The position numbers and the translations under genes were made by a program. A stretch of DNA of 64,000 nt from Phycisphaerales bacterium (GTDB lineage: Bacteria > Planctomycetota > Phycisphaerae > Phycisphaerales > SM1A02), in NCBI GenBank assembly GCA_029246705.1, contig JAQWMQ010000001.1:1-64000 (forward strand), given 5' to 3'. Below, piece after piece: positions 34,916 through 44,597 of this stretch; position 1 is the stretch's first letter, and the number at the start of each line of letters is the position of its first letter. Below the pieces are notes generated by a model, which was not told where the DNA came from, did no database searches, and saw nothing but the letters and a program-made list of their open reading frames with translations.

Positions 34916-35571
34916 CAGGCCTGCCCCCCACTCTTCTCGGAGGCGGGCTGGACCGGCTTGCCGTCGCTGTAGTCGACACCGTCAACGGTGAGAGGCGTCA
35001 GGTCGTCCTTGGGAAGCCTGCCCGGAATCTGGAGGTTGGGCATCTCACCGGCGAAGACGTACAGACGGTTGCGAACCACCTGCCAGTCGTATTCGAAGAG
35101 ACCTCGTGGCGGCGGACCGGACGCCCGGTTGCCGTCCTCGTAGTAGACACCACCATGACAGGGGCACATGAACAGGCGCGATTCCTGGAACCAGTGGACC
35201 GGGCATCCGAGGTGCGCACAGTTGATGTAGAAGACCTGGAAGCTCGACTCGTCGACTCGACGAACCCAGCAGGGAAGATCCTCCGCCTTGCCGACGGTCG
35301 GACCGTGAATCGGGTTCTTGTAGGTGGCAAGGACCGTCTCGCCCACGGGGTACTGCTGGAGTTTCCCGAGACTCACCCAGCTGCGTCGCTTCTTCCAGTC
35401 CTTCACCGCGGGAGCGAAGATGTAGCCGACGATCGGGGCCGCGATGATCAGGCCGCCCAGGGTGAGGAGTCCGGCACCGATCTTGAACATGAATCCACGT
35501 CGGGTCTGCTTCGACAGCGACTCGCTGGTTTCAGGATCTGGTCCACGGCGAGCCGTTTCTGTGTCGGTCAT
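34915..35571 (-). CDS. Rieske [2Fe-2S] iron-sulfur protein
   Basis: About 218 residues from ATG 35571 (GAGGAGG, 7 nt spacing); an upstream in-frame start is not needed. A twin-Arg-like segment (KQTRRGFMFKIG) leads into one membrane helix (GAGLLTLGGLIIAAPIVGYI). Cluster ligands are in INCAHLGCPVHW and FMCPCHGGVYYEDG. It accepts electrons from quinol at the cytochrome b site and passes them to cytochrome c. It is coupled to the upstream cytochrome c gene by an ATGA overlap and to the cytochrome b gene by TGATG, so the three bc-complex subunits are translated in series. Confidence 0.95.
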   Translation of the reverse strand: MTDTETARRGPDPETSESLSKQTRRGFMFKIGAGLLTLGGLIIAAPIVGYIFAPAVKDWKKRRSWVSLGKLQQYPVGETVLATYKNPIHGPTVGKAEDLPCWVRRVDESSFQVFYINCAHLGCPVHWFQESRLFMCPCHGGVYYEDGNRASGPPPRGLFEYDWQVVRNRLYVFAGEMPNLQIPGRLPKDDLTPLTVDGVDYSDGKPVQPASEKSGGQA

Positions 35572-36317
35572 CGTGCAGCCTCCTCGGAAACCGTAGTCCG
35601 GTTGGAGATCAACCACGCAGTCACATCATCGATCTGGCTGGCGGAAAGTGAAGCGTCTTCGGGCTGCCCCTTGTAGGGGCCTCGATACGAAGGACAGCCT
35701 GCAGGCATCGACTGGGTGGCAAGATCCGGTCGTCCGAAGAGGACGGTGGATCGAAGTGCCTGGTCGGACACCAGCAACAGGTAGTCGTTGTCGACGACTG
35801 ATCCCGCGCCATCCTCGAGTCCGGAACCATCCGCGCCATGACACGCGCCGCAATAGGTGGCGAACGTACCGGCCCCGGCCTTGGCATCACCGGAACCACT
35901 GGGTTGGCTGTAAGGCGGGATGTCCTTACCGGCTCGAATCGCTTCGGGGTCACCCCAGAAGTGCTTCATGCCGGAAGCCAGCGCTGCGATCTGCTTTTCA
36001 TCGAGGCCACCGGAAAGTGTCTTCTTGAAGCCCGGCATGAGGGGGCCGTGCCCATCTCGAATCACCGACTCGAGGGTGGCGGTCGGAATCGACGCCAGGT
36101 ACAGCGAGTCGTTGAGGGGACGCGCAGGCCCCTGCTTGCCCTCGGGACCATGACACCCGAGACAGTTGACGAAGTACATGCGGTCGAAGTCGGCTCTGGA
36201 GTCGATCTTCTCGACCGCAGGGCGAATGGGCTTGCCCGGAAGTTGCCAGTCGCATCCGATGGGAAGTCCCGTCGAGACGATCAACACCAGCAGCAGGCAC
36301 GGACGACGGATGGCCAT
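35568..36317 (-). CDS. Diheme cytochrome c lipoprotein
   Basis: About 249 residues from ATG 36317; a GTG one codon earlier is also possible. A lipoprotein signal with lipobox L-P-I-G-C anchors it to the membrane. Two cytochrome c domains follow, with heme motifs FVNCLGCHGPEG (about residue 52) and ATYCGACHGADG (about 158). Candidate Met ligands are in GPLMPGFKKTL and TQSMPAGCPSY. Encoded next to the Rieske and cytochrome b genes, it probably takes the place of cytochrome c1 and delivers electrons to the oxidase. It shares one base with the upstream stop (TGATG). Confidence 0.88.
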   Translation of the reverse strand: MAIRRPCLLLVLIVSTGLPIGCDWQLPGKPIRPAVEKIDSRADFDRMYFVNCLGCHGPEGKQGPARPLNDSLYLASIPTATLESVIRDGHGPLMPGFKKTLSGGLDEKQIAALASGMKHFWGDPEAIRAGKDIPPYSQPSGSGDAKAGAGTFATYCGACHGADGSGLEDGAGSVVDNDYLLLVSDQALRSTVLFGRPDLATQSMPAGCPSYRGPYKGQPEDASLSASQIDDVTAWLISNRTTVSEEAAR

Positions 36318-37213
36318 CACGCATCACCCCCAGTTCCGGAAGATGTCTGGTCACCCGCCTGAACGCCCTTGTTGCGTTCGAGCTTGAACCGCTCCGCCGG
36401 AGAGAGGTACTGCACGACCGAGATCTTCTCGGAGCGCCCGATCACCACACCGGCAACGATGCCGAATGCGAACTGGCTCCCGAAGAACCACCACCAGTCG
36501 ACGTATTTCTCGAGTGTCGGGTCAAGCACGCCCATGCCCGCGTAGGTCAGCATGCTCCAGACGATCGGTGCGATCACGCACGCGAAGACCATCGGCCAGC
36601 GGGCAGCCATCGGCATCATCGCACCCAGCAACAGCCCGATCATGATCGAGAAGGCGAGATGAATGCCCAGGGCGGAGAACAGACCGCTTGCCTGGAAGGC
36701 TGAAAGTGATTCAAGGCTTTCGGTGTCGTAGCTGGAAAGCACCATGGCAGCGAGCAGATTGACCGGCAGCCAGATGGATCCCTGAACCGCGCCCCAGATC
36801 AGGGCGATCACGGCCATGGCGACCCCGCCACTGAGACCTCCGATGACACCGGATCGAATTCGAGGCACCTCAACCGGAAGCACCATGCGTGCAGGAGCAT
36901 CGGATGCGGCATGGTGCACCGGATCGTCGATCTCGGGCCCGGTGTCGATCTCGTGATACTCGTCTGCGGGAATCAGCTCCATGGCCTCCCGTGGCAGCAC
37001 GTCGCGCCACCAGCCGACGATGCCGGCGATGGTGCAGATCACTCCGACCACGGTGACCCAGGAGCTGGTCACCAGGCCGGCGAACATCAGCGTGGTCCCG
37101 AATGCGAAGACGATCGGCGCACCGGTGGGCGCGGGAATCATCGCAGCATCCCCGGGAGGGATGAGCGGGACCTCTTCGTCATGCTTTTGGTTTGCTGGGT
37201 TTGAATCAGTCAA
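36317..37213 (-). CDS. Polytopic membrane protein of the caa3 oxidase cluster
   Basis: Encodes 298 residues. Residues about 25-70 form two helices (APIVFAFGTTLMFAGLVTS, WVTVVGVICTIAGIVGWWRD) reminiscent of small bacterial oxidase subunit IV. After an acidic loop come four more helices, with IGGLSGGVAMAVIALIWG, LPVNLLAAMVLSSY, GLLLGAMMPMAA and FGSQFAFGIVAGVVIG. The same layout occurs beside oxidase genes in other bacteria, but no enzymatic role is established. Its place between subunit III and the diheme cytochrome, with a 1-nt overlap to the latter, suggests a structural or assembly part of the oxidase. Confidence 0.75.
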   Translation of the reverse strand: MTDSNPANQKHDEEVPLIPPGDAAMIPAPTGAPIVFAFGTTLMFAGLVTSSWVTVVGVICTIAGIVGWWRDVLPREAMELIPADEYHEIDTGPEIDDPVHHAASDAPARMVLPVEVPRIRSGVIGGLSGGVAMAVIALIWGAVQGSIWLPVNLLAAMVLSSYDTESLESLSAFQASGLFSALGIHLAFSIMIGLLLGAMMPMAARWPMVFACVIAPIVWSMLTYAGMGVLDPTLEKYVDWWWFFGSQFAFGIVAGVVIGRSEKISVVQYLSPAERFKLERNKGVQAGDQTSSGTGGDA

Positions 37214-37239
37214 CGGAAGGGAACCTCATGTGTCTGCCC

Positions 37240-37872
37240 TCAGGTGTAGACCCGAAGGATGTAGACGGTCGTGAAGACGAAGAGCCAGACCACGTCGACG
37301 AAGTGCCAGTACCAGCTCAACACCTCGAAGCGTTCGGCCTGCTGTTCGGGCAGTCGGCCCATGAAGGAGATCAGGAGGCACAGGCTGAGTGCCGTCAGGC
37401 CGATCACCACGTGCAGGGCATGAAAGCCGACGAGGCTGAAGAAGCAGGTACCGAGCGTGGAGGTGTCCAACCACATCCCGAGATCACCGATGAGGTGCAT
37501 CCACTCCAGGATCGTGGCGAAGAGGAAGAAGCCACCAAGCAGCAGCGTGATCGCCAGCCAGGACCTGAACTTGTCATGTGCACCACGGGCCAGGGCCCGC
37601 GAGGCCAGAACCACCGTCACCGAACTGCTGAGCAGGGTGACCGATGCGATGTAGACCATGATGTCGCCGCGGAAGAGCTCGACGGGATCTGGCCCACCGT
37701 CCTCGACCTGGAGGATCACGACGTAGTAGAGGTAGGCGACGATGAAGCAGACGAAGAAGAATGACTCGGTGATGATCAGGCATGAGATGCCGACCTTGCC
37801 ACGCGACAGGTGCTGCGGTTCCTCGGATGCGAGGTTCGGTCGTGCCGGTCTGTAAGCCATTGCTTCACTCAT
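37240..37872 (-). CDS. ctaE: Cytochrome c oxidase subunit III
   Basis: Encodes 210 residues with five hydrophobic segments, the usual number for the short bacterial form. Conserved features include GISCLIITESFFFVCFIVAY with the Glu of the first helix, LEWMHLI, FFSLVGFHALHVVIGL and WYWHFVDVVWLFVFTTVYI at the C-terminus. Subunit III stabilises subunit I and supports proton uptake in heme-copper oxidases. The gene lies 32 nt after subunit I and 26 nt before the next membrane-protein gene. Confidence 0.95.
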   Translation of the reverse strand: MSEAMAYRPARPNLASEEPQHLSRGKVGISCLIITESFFFVCFIVAYLYYVVILQVEDGGPDPVELFRGDIMVYIASVTLLSSSVTVVLASRALARGAHDKFRSWLAITLLLGGFFLFATILEWMHLIGDLGMWLDTSTLGTCFFSLVGFHALHVVIGLTALSLCLLISFMGRLPEQQAERFEVLSWYWHFVDVVWLFVFTTVYILRVYT

Positions 37873-37904
37873 CAGGAATCGTTCTTCTCTTCGTGTCCTT
37901 CAGG

Positions 37905-39581
<1,677 letters not shown>

Positions 39582-39627
39582 CGTGGTTCAAGTCCTTGAA
39601 GAGTGGCGGGAGACTGCCCGCTCGTGA

Positions 39628-40752
39628 TCATTTCAACGTGGCCAGGAAGGAAACGACATCCTCGATTTCGCTCTTGCTCAGCTGCAGGGCGGGCATGTCG
39701 CACCCCGGCTTGATCGCCTGGGGGTTCTCCACCCAGGCCTTGAGGTTGTCGATTGTGTTGGGAAGCATTCCGCCCGCGATCAGGGTTCGACTCATGAGAT
39801 GGGTCAGGTCGGGTGCGAAGTTGCCGTCGGACAATCCGGCGACGCCATGGCAGTTCTGGCAGGCGTATTCCAGGAAGACCTTGCGACCGTTCACCGCGGA
39901 GGGAGTCGTCTCGTTGGGCGCGGGAAGCGCCTGGTTCGTGGCCCAGGTCTTGAAATCGGCCTCGTCCTTGACGTCGATCCGAATAAGCATGTTCGCATGC
40001 TGGGTGCCGCAGTATTCAGCACACTGGCCGAGATAGGTCCCCACTTCGTCGGCGGTGAACTGCCAGTAGTTGGTCTTGACCGGAATGGCGTCCATCTTGC
40101 CCTGGAGTTCGGGGACCCAGAACGAGTGGATCACGTCGGCGGAACCGAGCTCCAGCCAGATTGGACGCTGGACGGGAACCACCAGTTCGTTCGCGGTGAC
40201 CACGTCGTATTCGGGAATCCGGAACTCCCACCACCAACGATGGCCGATGACCTCCACGGTCAGCGAATTCTCGGGTCTTTCCCCGGCCGTGGGCTGGACG
40301 CTGTGGATGGTCCTGACCGTCGCGAGACAGAGCGTCACCACGATGAGGATCGGAATCACCGTCCAGGCCAGTTCGACCGGGTTGCTGCCGTACATCTGCA
40401 CGGGTTCCCCGGTCGTTTCGGCGTTCTTGCGGCGGTAGCGGATCATCGCGAAGACCAGGAGTCCCTCGACCACCACGAAGATGCCCACTGAGATCAGCAC
40501 CACCAGCCAGGTCAGCCGGCGGATCTCGCGGGTCTCCGGTGACTTGGAGACGAAGATCGTCGTGTTCCACTCGGCATCGGGTTGCACGAAGACATCACTG
40601 GCTTCGAAGAAGGTCTCGGTCGGATCATGTTCTGTGATCTGTGCGCCCAGGATGAAGATCGCAACGAAGCCGACCAACCCGACCAGGACGGTCACGACGA
40701 CGAGAAGAAGCCAGGACCGAGCGACGGTCCGATCTGCGTTCTCCTCTGCCAT
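39628..40752 (-). CDS. ctaC: Cytochrome c oxidase subunit II with fused cytochrome c (caa3 type)
   Basis: About 374 residues from ATG 40752 (GGAT ribosome site). An upstream GTG at 40791 is excluded because it falls ahead of the predicted transcription start. Three hydrophobic segments (about 15-40, 80-105 and 125-145) precede the cupredoxin domain. CuA ligands are in DVIHSFWVPEL and GQCAEYCGTQHANM (His, Cys, Glu, Cys, His, Met). A C-terminal cytochrome c domain has YACQNCHGVAGL and GCDMPALQLS, which makes this a caa3-type enzyme able to take electrons directly from the bc complex. First gene of the respiratory operon. Confidence 0.95.
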   Translation of the reverse strand: MAEENADRTVARSWLLLVVVTVLVGLVGFVAIFILGAQITEHDPTETFFEASDVFVQPDAEWNTTIFVSKSPETREIRRLTWLVVLISVGIFVVVEGLLVFAMIRYRRKNAETTGEPVQMYGSNPVELAWTVIPILIVVTLCLATVRTIHSVQPTAGERPENSLTVEVIGHRWWWEFRIPEYDVVTANELVVPVQRPIWLELGSADVIHSFWVPELQGKMDAIPVKTNYWQFTADEVGTYLGQCAEYCGTQHANMLIRIDVKDEADFKTWATNQALPAPNETTPSAVNGRKVFLEYACQNCHGVAGLSDGNFAPDLTHLMSRTLIAGGMLPNTIDNLKAWVENPQAIKPGCDMPALQLSKSEIEDVVSFLATLK

Positions 40753-40793
40753 GCTCTGATCCAATGTCTGATTTCCTGATTGAAGGTGCACGG

Positions 40794-40823
40794 ACTATAC
40801 ATGCTGCCGCAGGTTTGCGACAA
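40794..40823 (-). promoter_or_regulatory. Predicted sigma-70-like promoter of the respiratory operon
   Basis: On the minus strand, TTGTCG (40823-40818; four of six) and TATAGT (40799-40794; five of six) are separated by 18 bp. Transcription would start near 40787, giving a leader of about 35 nt before the subunit II ATG. It is the best promoter match I found by eye in the window. Confidence 0.55.
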
Positions 40824-40894
40824 GGAGCCGGAAAACCCTTCCATCAATTTGTGGGAAGAGCCTTGTCACTTGATGATCATTCGGATCCTGAAAC

Positions 40895-40978
40895 TAGCGG
40901 TGGAGGGACTCGAACCCTCAATCCGTTGCCGGAAACGGATTTTGAATCCGTCGCGTATGCCAATTCCGCCACACCGCC
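40895..40978 (-). tRNA. tRNA-Leu (anticodon CAA)
   Basis: An 84-nt class II tRNA. Acceptor arms GGCGGTG and CACCGCT pair (G-U at 1-72) and are followed by discriminator A at 40895. The anticodon stem ACGGA/TCCGT holds loop TTCAAAA with anticodon CAA (40942-40944), decoding UUG. A long variable arm (TCCG/CGGA) and the T-arm GAGGG-TTCGAGT-CCCTC are present. No CCA is encoded. Confidence 0.96.
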
Positions 40979-41008
40979 GCGCGCCCGACCGAAAGGTCGG
41001 GCGCGCGG
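40977..41008. other. Very stable GC hairpin abutting the tRNA-Leu 5' end
   Basis: CCGCGCGCCCGACC pairs perfectly with GGTCGGGCGCGCGG around a 4-base loop (GAAA on plus, TTTC on minus). The last two bases of the stem are the first two bases of the tRNA gene. No T-run follows on the minus strand, so it is not a standard terminator of the upstream secreted-protein gene; it may mark a processing site. Confidence 0.6.
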
Positions 41009-41066
41009 ATTGTACGTGCGGGGGCTCCGGATCGGGATGACCCGGGCTTCGTGCCTTGGATTTTTA

Positions 41067-43589
41067 TCAGGGTGACCAGACGCCCAGCAGCAATGCCAGG
41101 TCGGCTCCATCCACCTGACCGTTGCCGTCCAGGTCGCCGGGCCCTTCGGACCCCCAGGCACCGAGAAGGATGGCAAGGTCCGCACCATTGATGAGGCCGT
41201 CGCCGTTGAGGTCCCCCAGGGTGCTGCCCTCGCCACAATCGGGCACGATGAAGGGCAGTTCCATGGCGCAGCATTCCTTCAAGGTCGCACTGTGCAGGGA
41301 GACGTAGATCGAGTGCGGATCGCCCACGGGCACGGTCGTCGAGACGGTGATCGGACCGATCGACATCGTTGAATAGGGTGCCAGCGGCGGGATGTCCAGG
41401 TAGTCGGGCGTGATGATGTCCCCACTGCCGACCAGGGGAAGGAAGAACAGGTGTTCGATGACGTCCGGGGTCAGGTTGGTCAGATCGAAGTTCAGGACGA
41501 TGTTGCCCGCTCCATCGGAGGTGCATCCGATCTCGACGCCTGCGAGCGTGGCGCAGGTGCACTCTGGCAGTTCGACGCAGAGCTCGACCGTGCAGCACTG
41601 GTCACCGTCGATGTCGAAGAGGATCATCGGGATGCAGACGATCTCGAGCGGTGCACCGGTGACCGTGAAGTCGATGGTCGTGCTGCCTCCGGCGAGCAGC
41701 GGCGGATTGAACGGCACCATCGAAGGTGACACCTGGCCACTGGGAACCAGGAGGTACTGGACGTCGTGGTCCGAGAGATTCTCCAGTTCGACGTGCACGA
41801 TGTACTCGCCGGTGGGTCCAGCGTCGTCGACGACGCATTCGATGGTGTCATAGGTCGCAGCCGCGGCACAGGGGCCGGTGTCACCCAGCATGCAGGTGAT
41901 GTCGATCGAACCGATGCCGGTCTTGTCGAATTCCTTGATGTTGTTGTCGAGATCGATCTTGATGGATTCGGCCGGGGTCCCACCGGTGATCGGGGTTCCC
42001 TGGATCCCGTAGGTGATTTCAGTGCCGTTCAGGGTCACGGCATCGGCCGTGGCCCAGACTCGGCCATCATCCGAGAAGTCGACCGCAACACCACCTGATG
42101 CGTTCGCACCCAGCTCGTAGACACCGATGTCGTAGAGGTCTTCATCGATGGTCCAGCTGCCGTCTTCCTGCTGACAGGCCACGAGGACCCGACTTCGGTG
42201 AGCGGAGGTCGAACCATCGCTGCTCATGCTTCGTTCGGCGAGGTAGAGGCAGCAGTCGGGTCCCTGGGTGATGTCGGCGATGGGGTTCGCGACGAACTCA
42301 GGCCAGTTCTCGTCGACCGTGTACACCAGGTCGGGCGTGCTGAACTCCATCTGGCGGGTACCTGCGATGAACAGTCCGGTCGAGGCGTCGATGCCCACCG
42401 ACCAGACCTCGTTGTTGCGGTTGACGTCGACTCGCCCTGCGTCTTCGACCCAGACGGAGTAGTAGAGACGATCGCCCACGGGCTGAACCGCCCAGGGGCG
42501 TTCCCCGAGAGGTGCATAGCCCGCCTGATCGTCGGGGTTGCCGCCGGTTCCGGTGATGGAACCATCGGCATGACGGTAGGAGTCGACCGGGGTGCCACTG
42601 TCGTCGACGGCCCAGATGAGACCGTCATCGAAGTTGGAGGCATAAAGGAGACCGGTACTGCAGGAAGCCGCGATGTTGCCGAGTCCGGCCAATGAAGTGT
42701 TCGGCAGCGAGACGAATTCGGTGGGTGCGCCGGTGACGCCGTCGAGGCGGAAGATCGTTCCCGTATCACCGATGAGACCGGTGTAGTCGATGTTGTAGAT
42801 CCGGGTCGCCGAGGCGTACATGGTGCCGTCACCACTCATCGCCACGCCGAACACCGAACCGAGGTTCTCAAGGGTCCAGTCGGGGTGCTCGTAGGTGGGC
42901 GGAGCACTCGTGGTGCCCGGAGCGGACAGGCCGGCAGGGTCGAGGTCGAAGACATGGAGGACGAAGGGATCGTCGACATCGCTGGGGATCCTCCACTGCG
43001 ATGCCAGGGCCTGGAGACCGGCGAAACCGGTCACCTCGGGCATGGCGCCACAGCAGTCCTCGCAGCTGATGAGTTCGTGTTCACCGACGATGGGACAGGG
43101 GTCGCCAAGCGGCTGGAAGCTGACTTCGAGGTTCGGCCCCCCCGCCAGGTCCGTGGCGCTCACCAGGACCGTGTACTGACGTCCACAGACGACGTCGCAA
43201 CGAATGAGGGTCTGCTTGTCGCAGGAATTGTCGCTGCAGCAGAGTGGCGACATCTCCAGGTTCGGGCAGACGCAGTCGTCGAAGAGAGCGAGCTGCGTGT
43301 TCATGCCGGTGAGGCCACAGGTTGAGATCTCCACCAGCCCATCGACATCGGATGTCCAGCAGATGTAGGCATCGATCTGATGCGAGGGGTTGCTGGGGAA
43401 GCAGGCGTCATCAACCCAGTCGCCGCTCGGCAGCGCCATCACCGACATGTCGATGAGCACGTTGCCGGTGCCGTCCTGGAGGATGGGGTCATCACAGAGA
43501 TCACCAACGACCTGCGCCCCTGCGGTCGATGTGAAGAGTGCGGTACAGAGAGACAGCATGGCTGCACGGTGGTGGCGTGTCGGGTTCAT
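41067..43589 (-). CDS. Large secreted protein with beta-propeller-like region and dockerin-like C-terminus
   Basis: Encodes 840 residues with GGAG upstream of the ATG and a signal peptide (about 1-25, ending STAGA). Residues about 30-165 are a Cys-rich beta domain of the bacterial pre-peptidase type (ICWTSDVDGLVEISTCGL, TQLALFDDCVCPNL). A central region (about 180-560) has propeller-like strands with SVFGVAMSGDGTMYAS, LGNIAASCSTGLLYASNFDD and AVQPVGDRLYYSVW. Two beta-sandwich segments follow. The last 50 residues hold two dockerin-like units (DLNGDGLINGADLAILLGAWG, DLDGNGQVDGADLALLLGVW). No active-site motif is visible. It is probably extracellular. Confidence 0.78.
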   Translation of the reverse strand: MNPTRHHRAAMLSLCTALFTSTAGAQVVGDLCDDPILQDGTGNVLIDMSVMALPSGDWVDDACFPSNPSHQIDAYICWTSDVDGLVEISTCGLTGMNTQLALFDDCVCPNLEMSPLCCSDNSCDKQTLIRCDVVCGRQYTVLVSATDLAGGPNLEVSFQPLGDPCPIVGEHELISCEDCCGAMPEVTGFAGLQALASQWRIPSDVDDPFVLHVFDLDPAGLSAPGTTSAPPTYEHPDWTLENLGSVFGVAMSGDGTMYASATRIYNIDYTGLIGDTGTIFRLDGVTGAPTEFVSLPNTSLAGLGNIAASCSTGLLYASNFDDGLIWAVDDSGTPVDSYRHADGSITGTGGNPDDQAGYAPLGERPWAVQPVGDRLYYSVWVEDAGRVDVNRNNEVWSVGIDASTGLFIAGTRQMEFSTPDLVYTVDENWPEFVANPIADITQGPDCCLYLAERSMSSDGSTSAHRSRVLVACQQEDGSWTIDEDLYDIGVYELGANASGGVAVDFSDDGRVWATADAVTLNGTEITYGIQGTPITGGTPAESIKIDLDNNIKEFDKTGIGSIDITCMLGDTGPCAAAATYDTIECVVDDAGPTGEYIVHVELENLSDHDVQYLLVPSGQVSPSMVPFNPPLLAGGSTTIDFTVTGAPLEIVCIPMILFDIDGDQCCTVELCVELPECTCATLAGVEIGCTSDGAGNIVLNFDLTNLTPDVIEHLFFLPLVGSGDIITPDYLDIPPLAPYSTMSIGPITVSTTVPVGDPHSIYVSLHSATLKECCAMELPFIVPDCGEGSTLGDLNGDGLINGADLAILLGAWGSEGPGDLDGNGQVDGADLALLLGVWSP

Positions 43590-43684
43590 TTCTTCTTGCT
43601 CCGATTTCAGATGTTGGAACCACGGCAGAAAACCGAGGCCTCGGTTGAACTCCTGCCGAACGCATCGAAATCTCTCAGCTCAAA

Positions 43685-43731
43685 TGAAAAAACCGCGCGA
43701 AACGCGCCTGAAGGGCGTGTTTCGCGCGGTT
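43685..43731 (-). terminator. Rho-independent terminator of the TetR gene
   Basis: On the minus strand an 18-bp stem AACCGCGCGAAAC-GCGCC (43731-43691 region) closes a short CTTCA loop and runs into a T-run (GGTTTTTTC). It lies 30 nt after the TetR-family stop codon and upstream of the secreted-protein start. Confidence 0.9.
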
Positions 43732-43761
43732 GCTGGTGCAGGTGATACCTGAAAGCGGTCT

Positions 43762-44400
43762 TCAGCAGCAGTTGCACTGCCACTGATCGTTGATGATGGC
43801 CCCAGATGCCTTCAGGGTGGCCATGGCCGATCGCTGGGTCAGTTCGATGGTTGCGTTGATGTCGATTTCAGAGCTCGAGCTCGGCATCCGACTGTTCATG
43901 GGTTCGAGCAGCATTCGCTTGAGAATCGGCCCGTTGACCTGGTCACAGTGGAAGTCAATGAGACTTTCGGGACTGCCCTCGGGCAGGATGTTGATGACCA
44001 GTGTTCGCAGTTCGGTGAAGATCGGGTTGATCACGGTGTCGATGATCTCCTGGAGCATCGCGGTCGGATCCGCGATTTCCAGCCTGACGAAGTTCATGAA
44101 CTTCATGGTTCTCGCATCGAACTGTCGGCGGATGTACCAGTCAATCCAGTTGCAGAGATGCTGCTCCTTGCTGGTTTCCGGGGTCTGGCTGCTGTCGGGC
44201 ATGGGCTCGAGTTCGAACGTCTGGGCGAATACCGAGCGAATGACCTCGGCGTAGAGGGCGTCTTTTCCGCCGAAGTAGTAATTGACCGCTGCGATGTTGG
44301 CTTCGGCTTTCGAACAAATGTCCCTGATGCTTGCACCGCGAACGCCGTGCAGTTCAAACAGTTCGACAGCCGCCTGAAGAATCCTTGTCTTCGTTTCCAT
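43762..44400 (-). CDS. TetR family transcriptional regulator
   Basis: Encodes 212 residues. The N-terminal helix-turn-helix is clear: TKTRILQAAVELFELHGVRGASIRDICSKA then NIAAVNYYFGGKDALYAEVI. The ligand-binding half (FVRLEIADPTAMLQEIIDTV) resembles the CerR/DUF1956-like branch. The chain ends in an unusual Cys-rich tail QCNCC that could bind metal or sense redox state. TetR proteins usually repress a nearby gene until a small ligand binds. A dyad lies directly upstream of its start, so autoregulation is likely. The regulon is unknown. Confidence 0.92.
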   Translation of the reverse strand: METKTRILQAAVELFELHGVRGASIRDICSKAEANIAAVNYYFGGKDALYAEVIRSVFAQTFELEPMPDSSQTPETSKEQHLCNWIDWYIRRQFDARTMKFMNFVRLEIADPTAMLQEIIDTVINPIFTELRTLVINILPEGSPESLIDFHCDQVNGPILKRMLLEPMNSRMPSSSSEIDINATIELTQRSAMATLKASGAIINDQWQCNCC

Positions 44401-44404
44401 GGGG

Positions 44405-44424
44405 TTACTTAAGGTCCTTGGTAA
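44405..44424. promoter_or_regulatory. Candidate TetR-family operator
   Basis: TTAC-TT-AAGG-T-CCTT-G-GTAA: a perfect AAGG/CCTT core dyad flanked by complementary TTAC/GTAA arms (offset by one base), 4 bp upstream of the TetR start codon. The size of 20 bp fits a TetR-dimer operator, and the position would block transcription or initiation of the regulator gene. Confidence 0.45.
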
Positions 44425-44597
44425 TCAGCTAGTACGGTGGAGACCGATTGCTCGGCTGCGTGTCCGTAGAGAGTTAACACCATGAACCAGCAGAAGGACA
44501 GCCCAAAATTGAAACAACCATTGGTTTTATGGAAAATAACGTCCAAATCGTCCACAGAGCCCCTCCGTACAGCCTAAAAATGAGGCCAAACAGGCGT

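Noticed and set aside
41067-43589. Cellulosomal dockerin protein
   Set aside because: The tail resembles dockerin but no cohesin, glycosidase or scaffoldin gene is present, so a cellulosome role is not supported.
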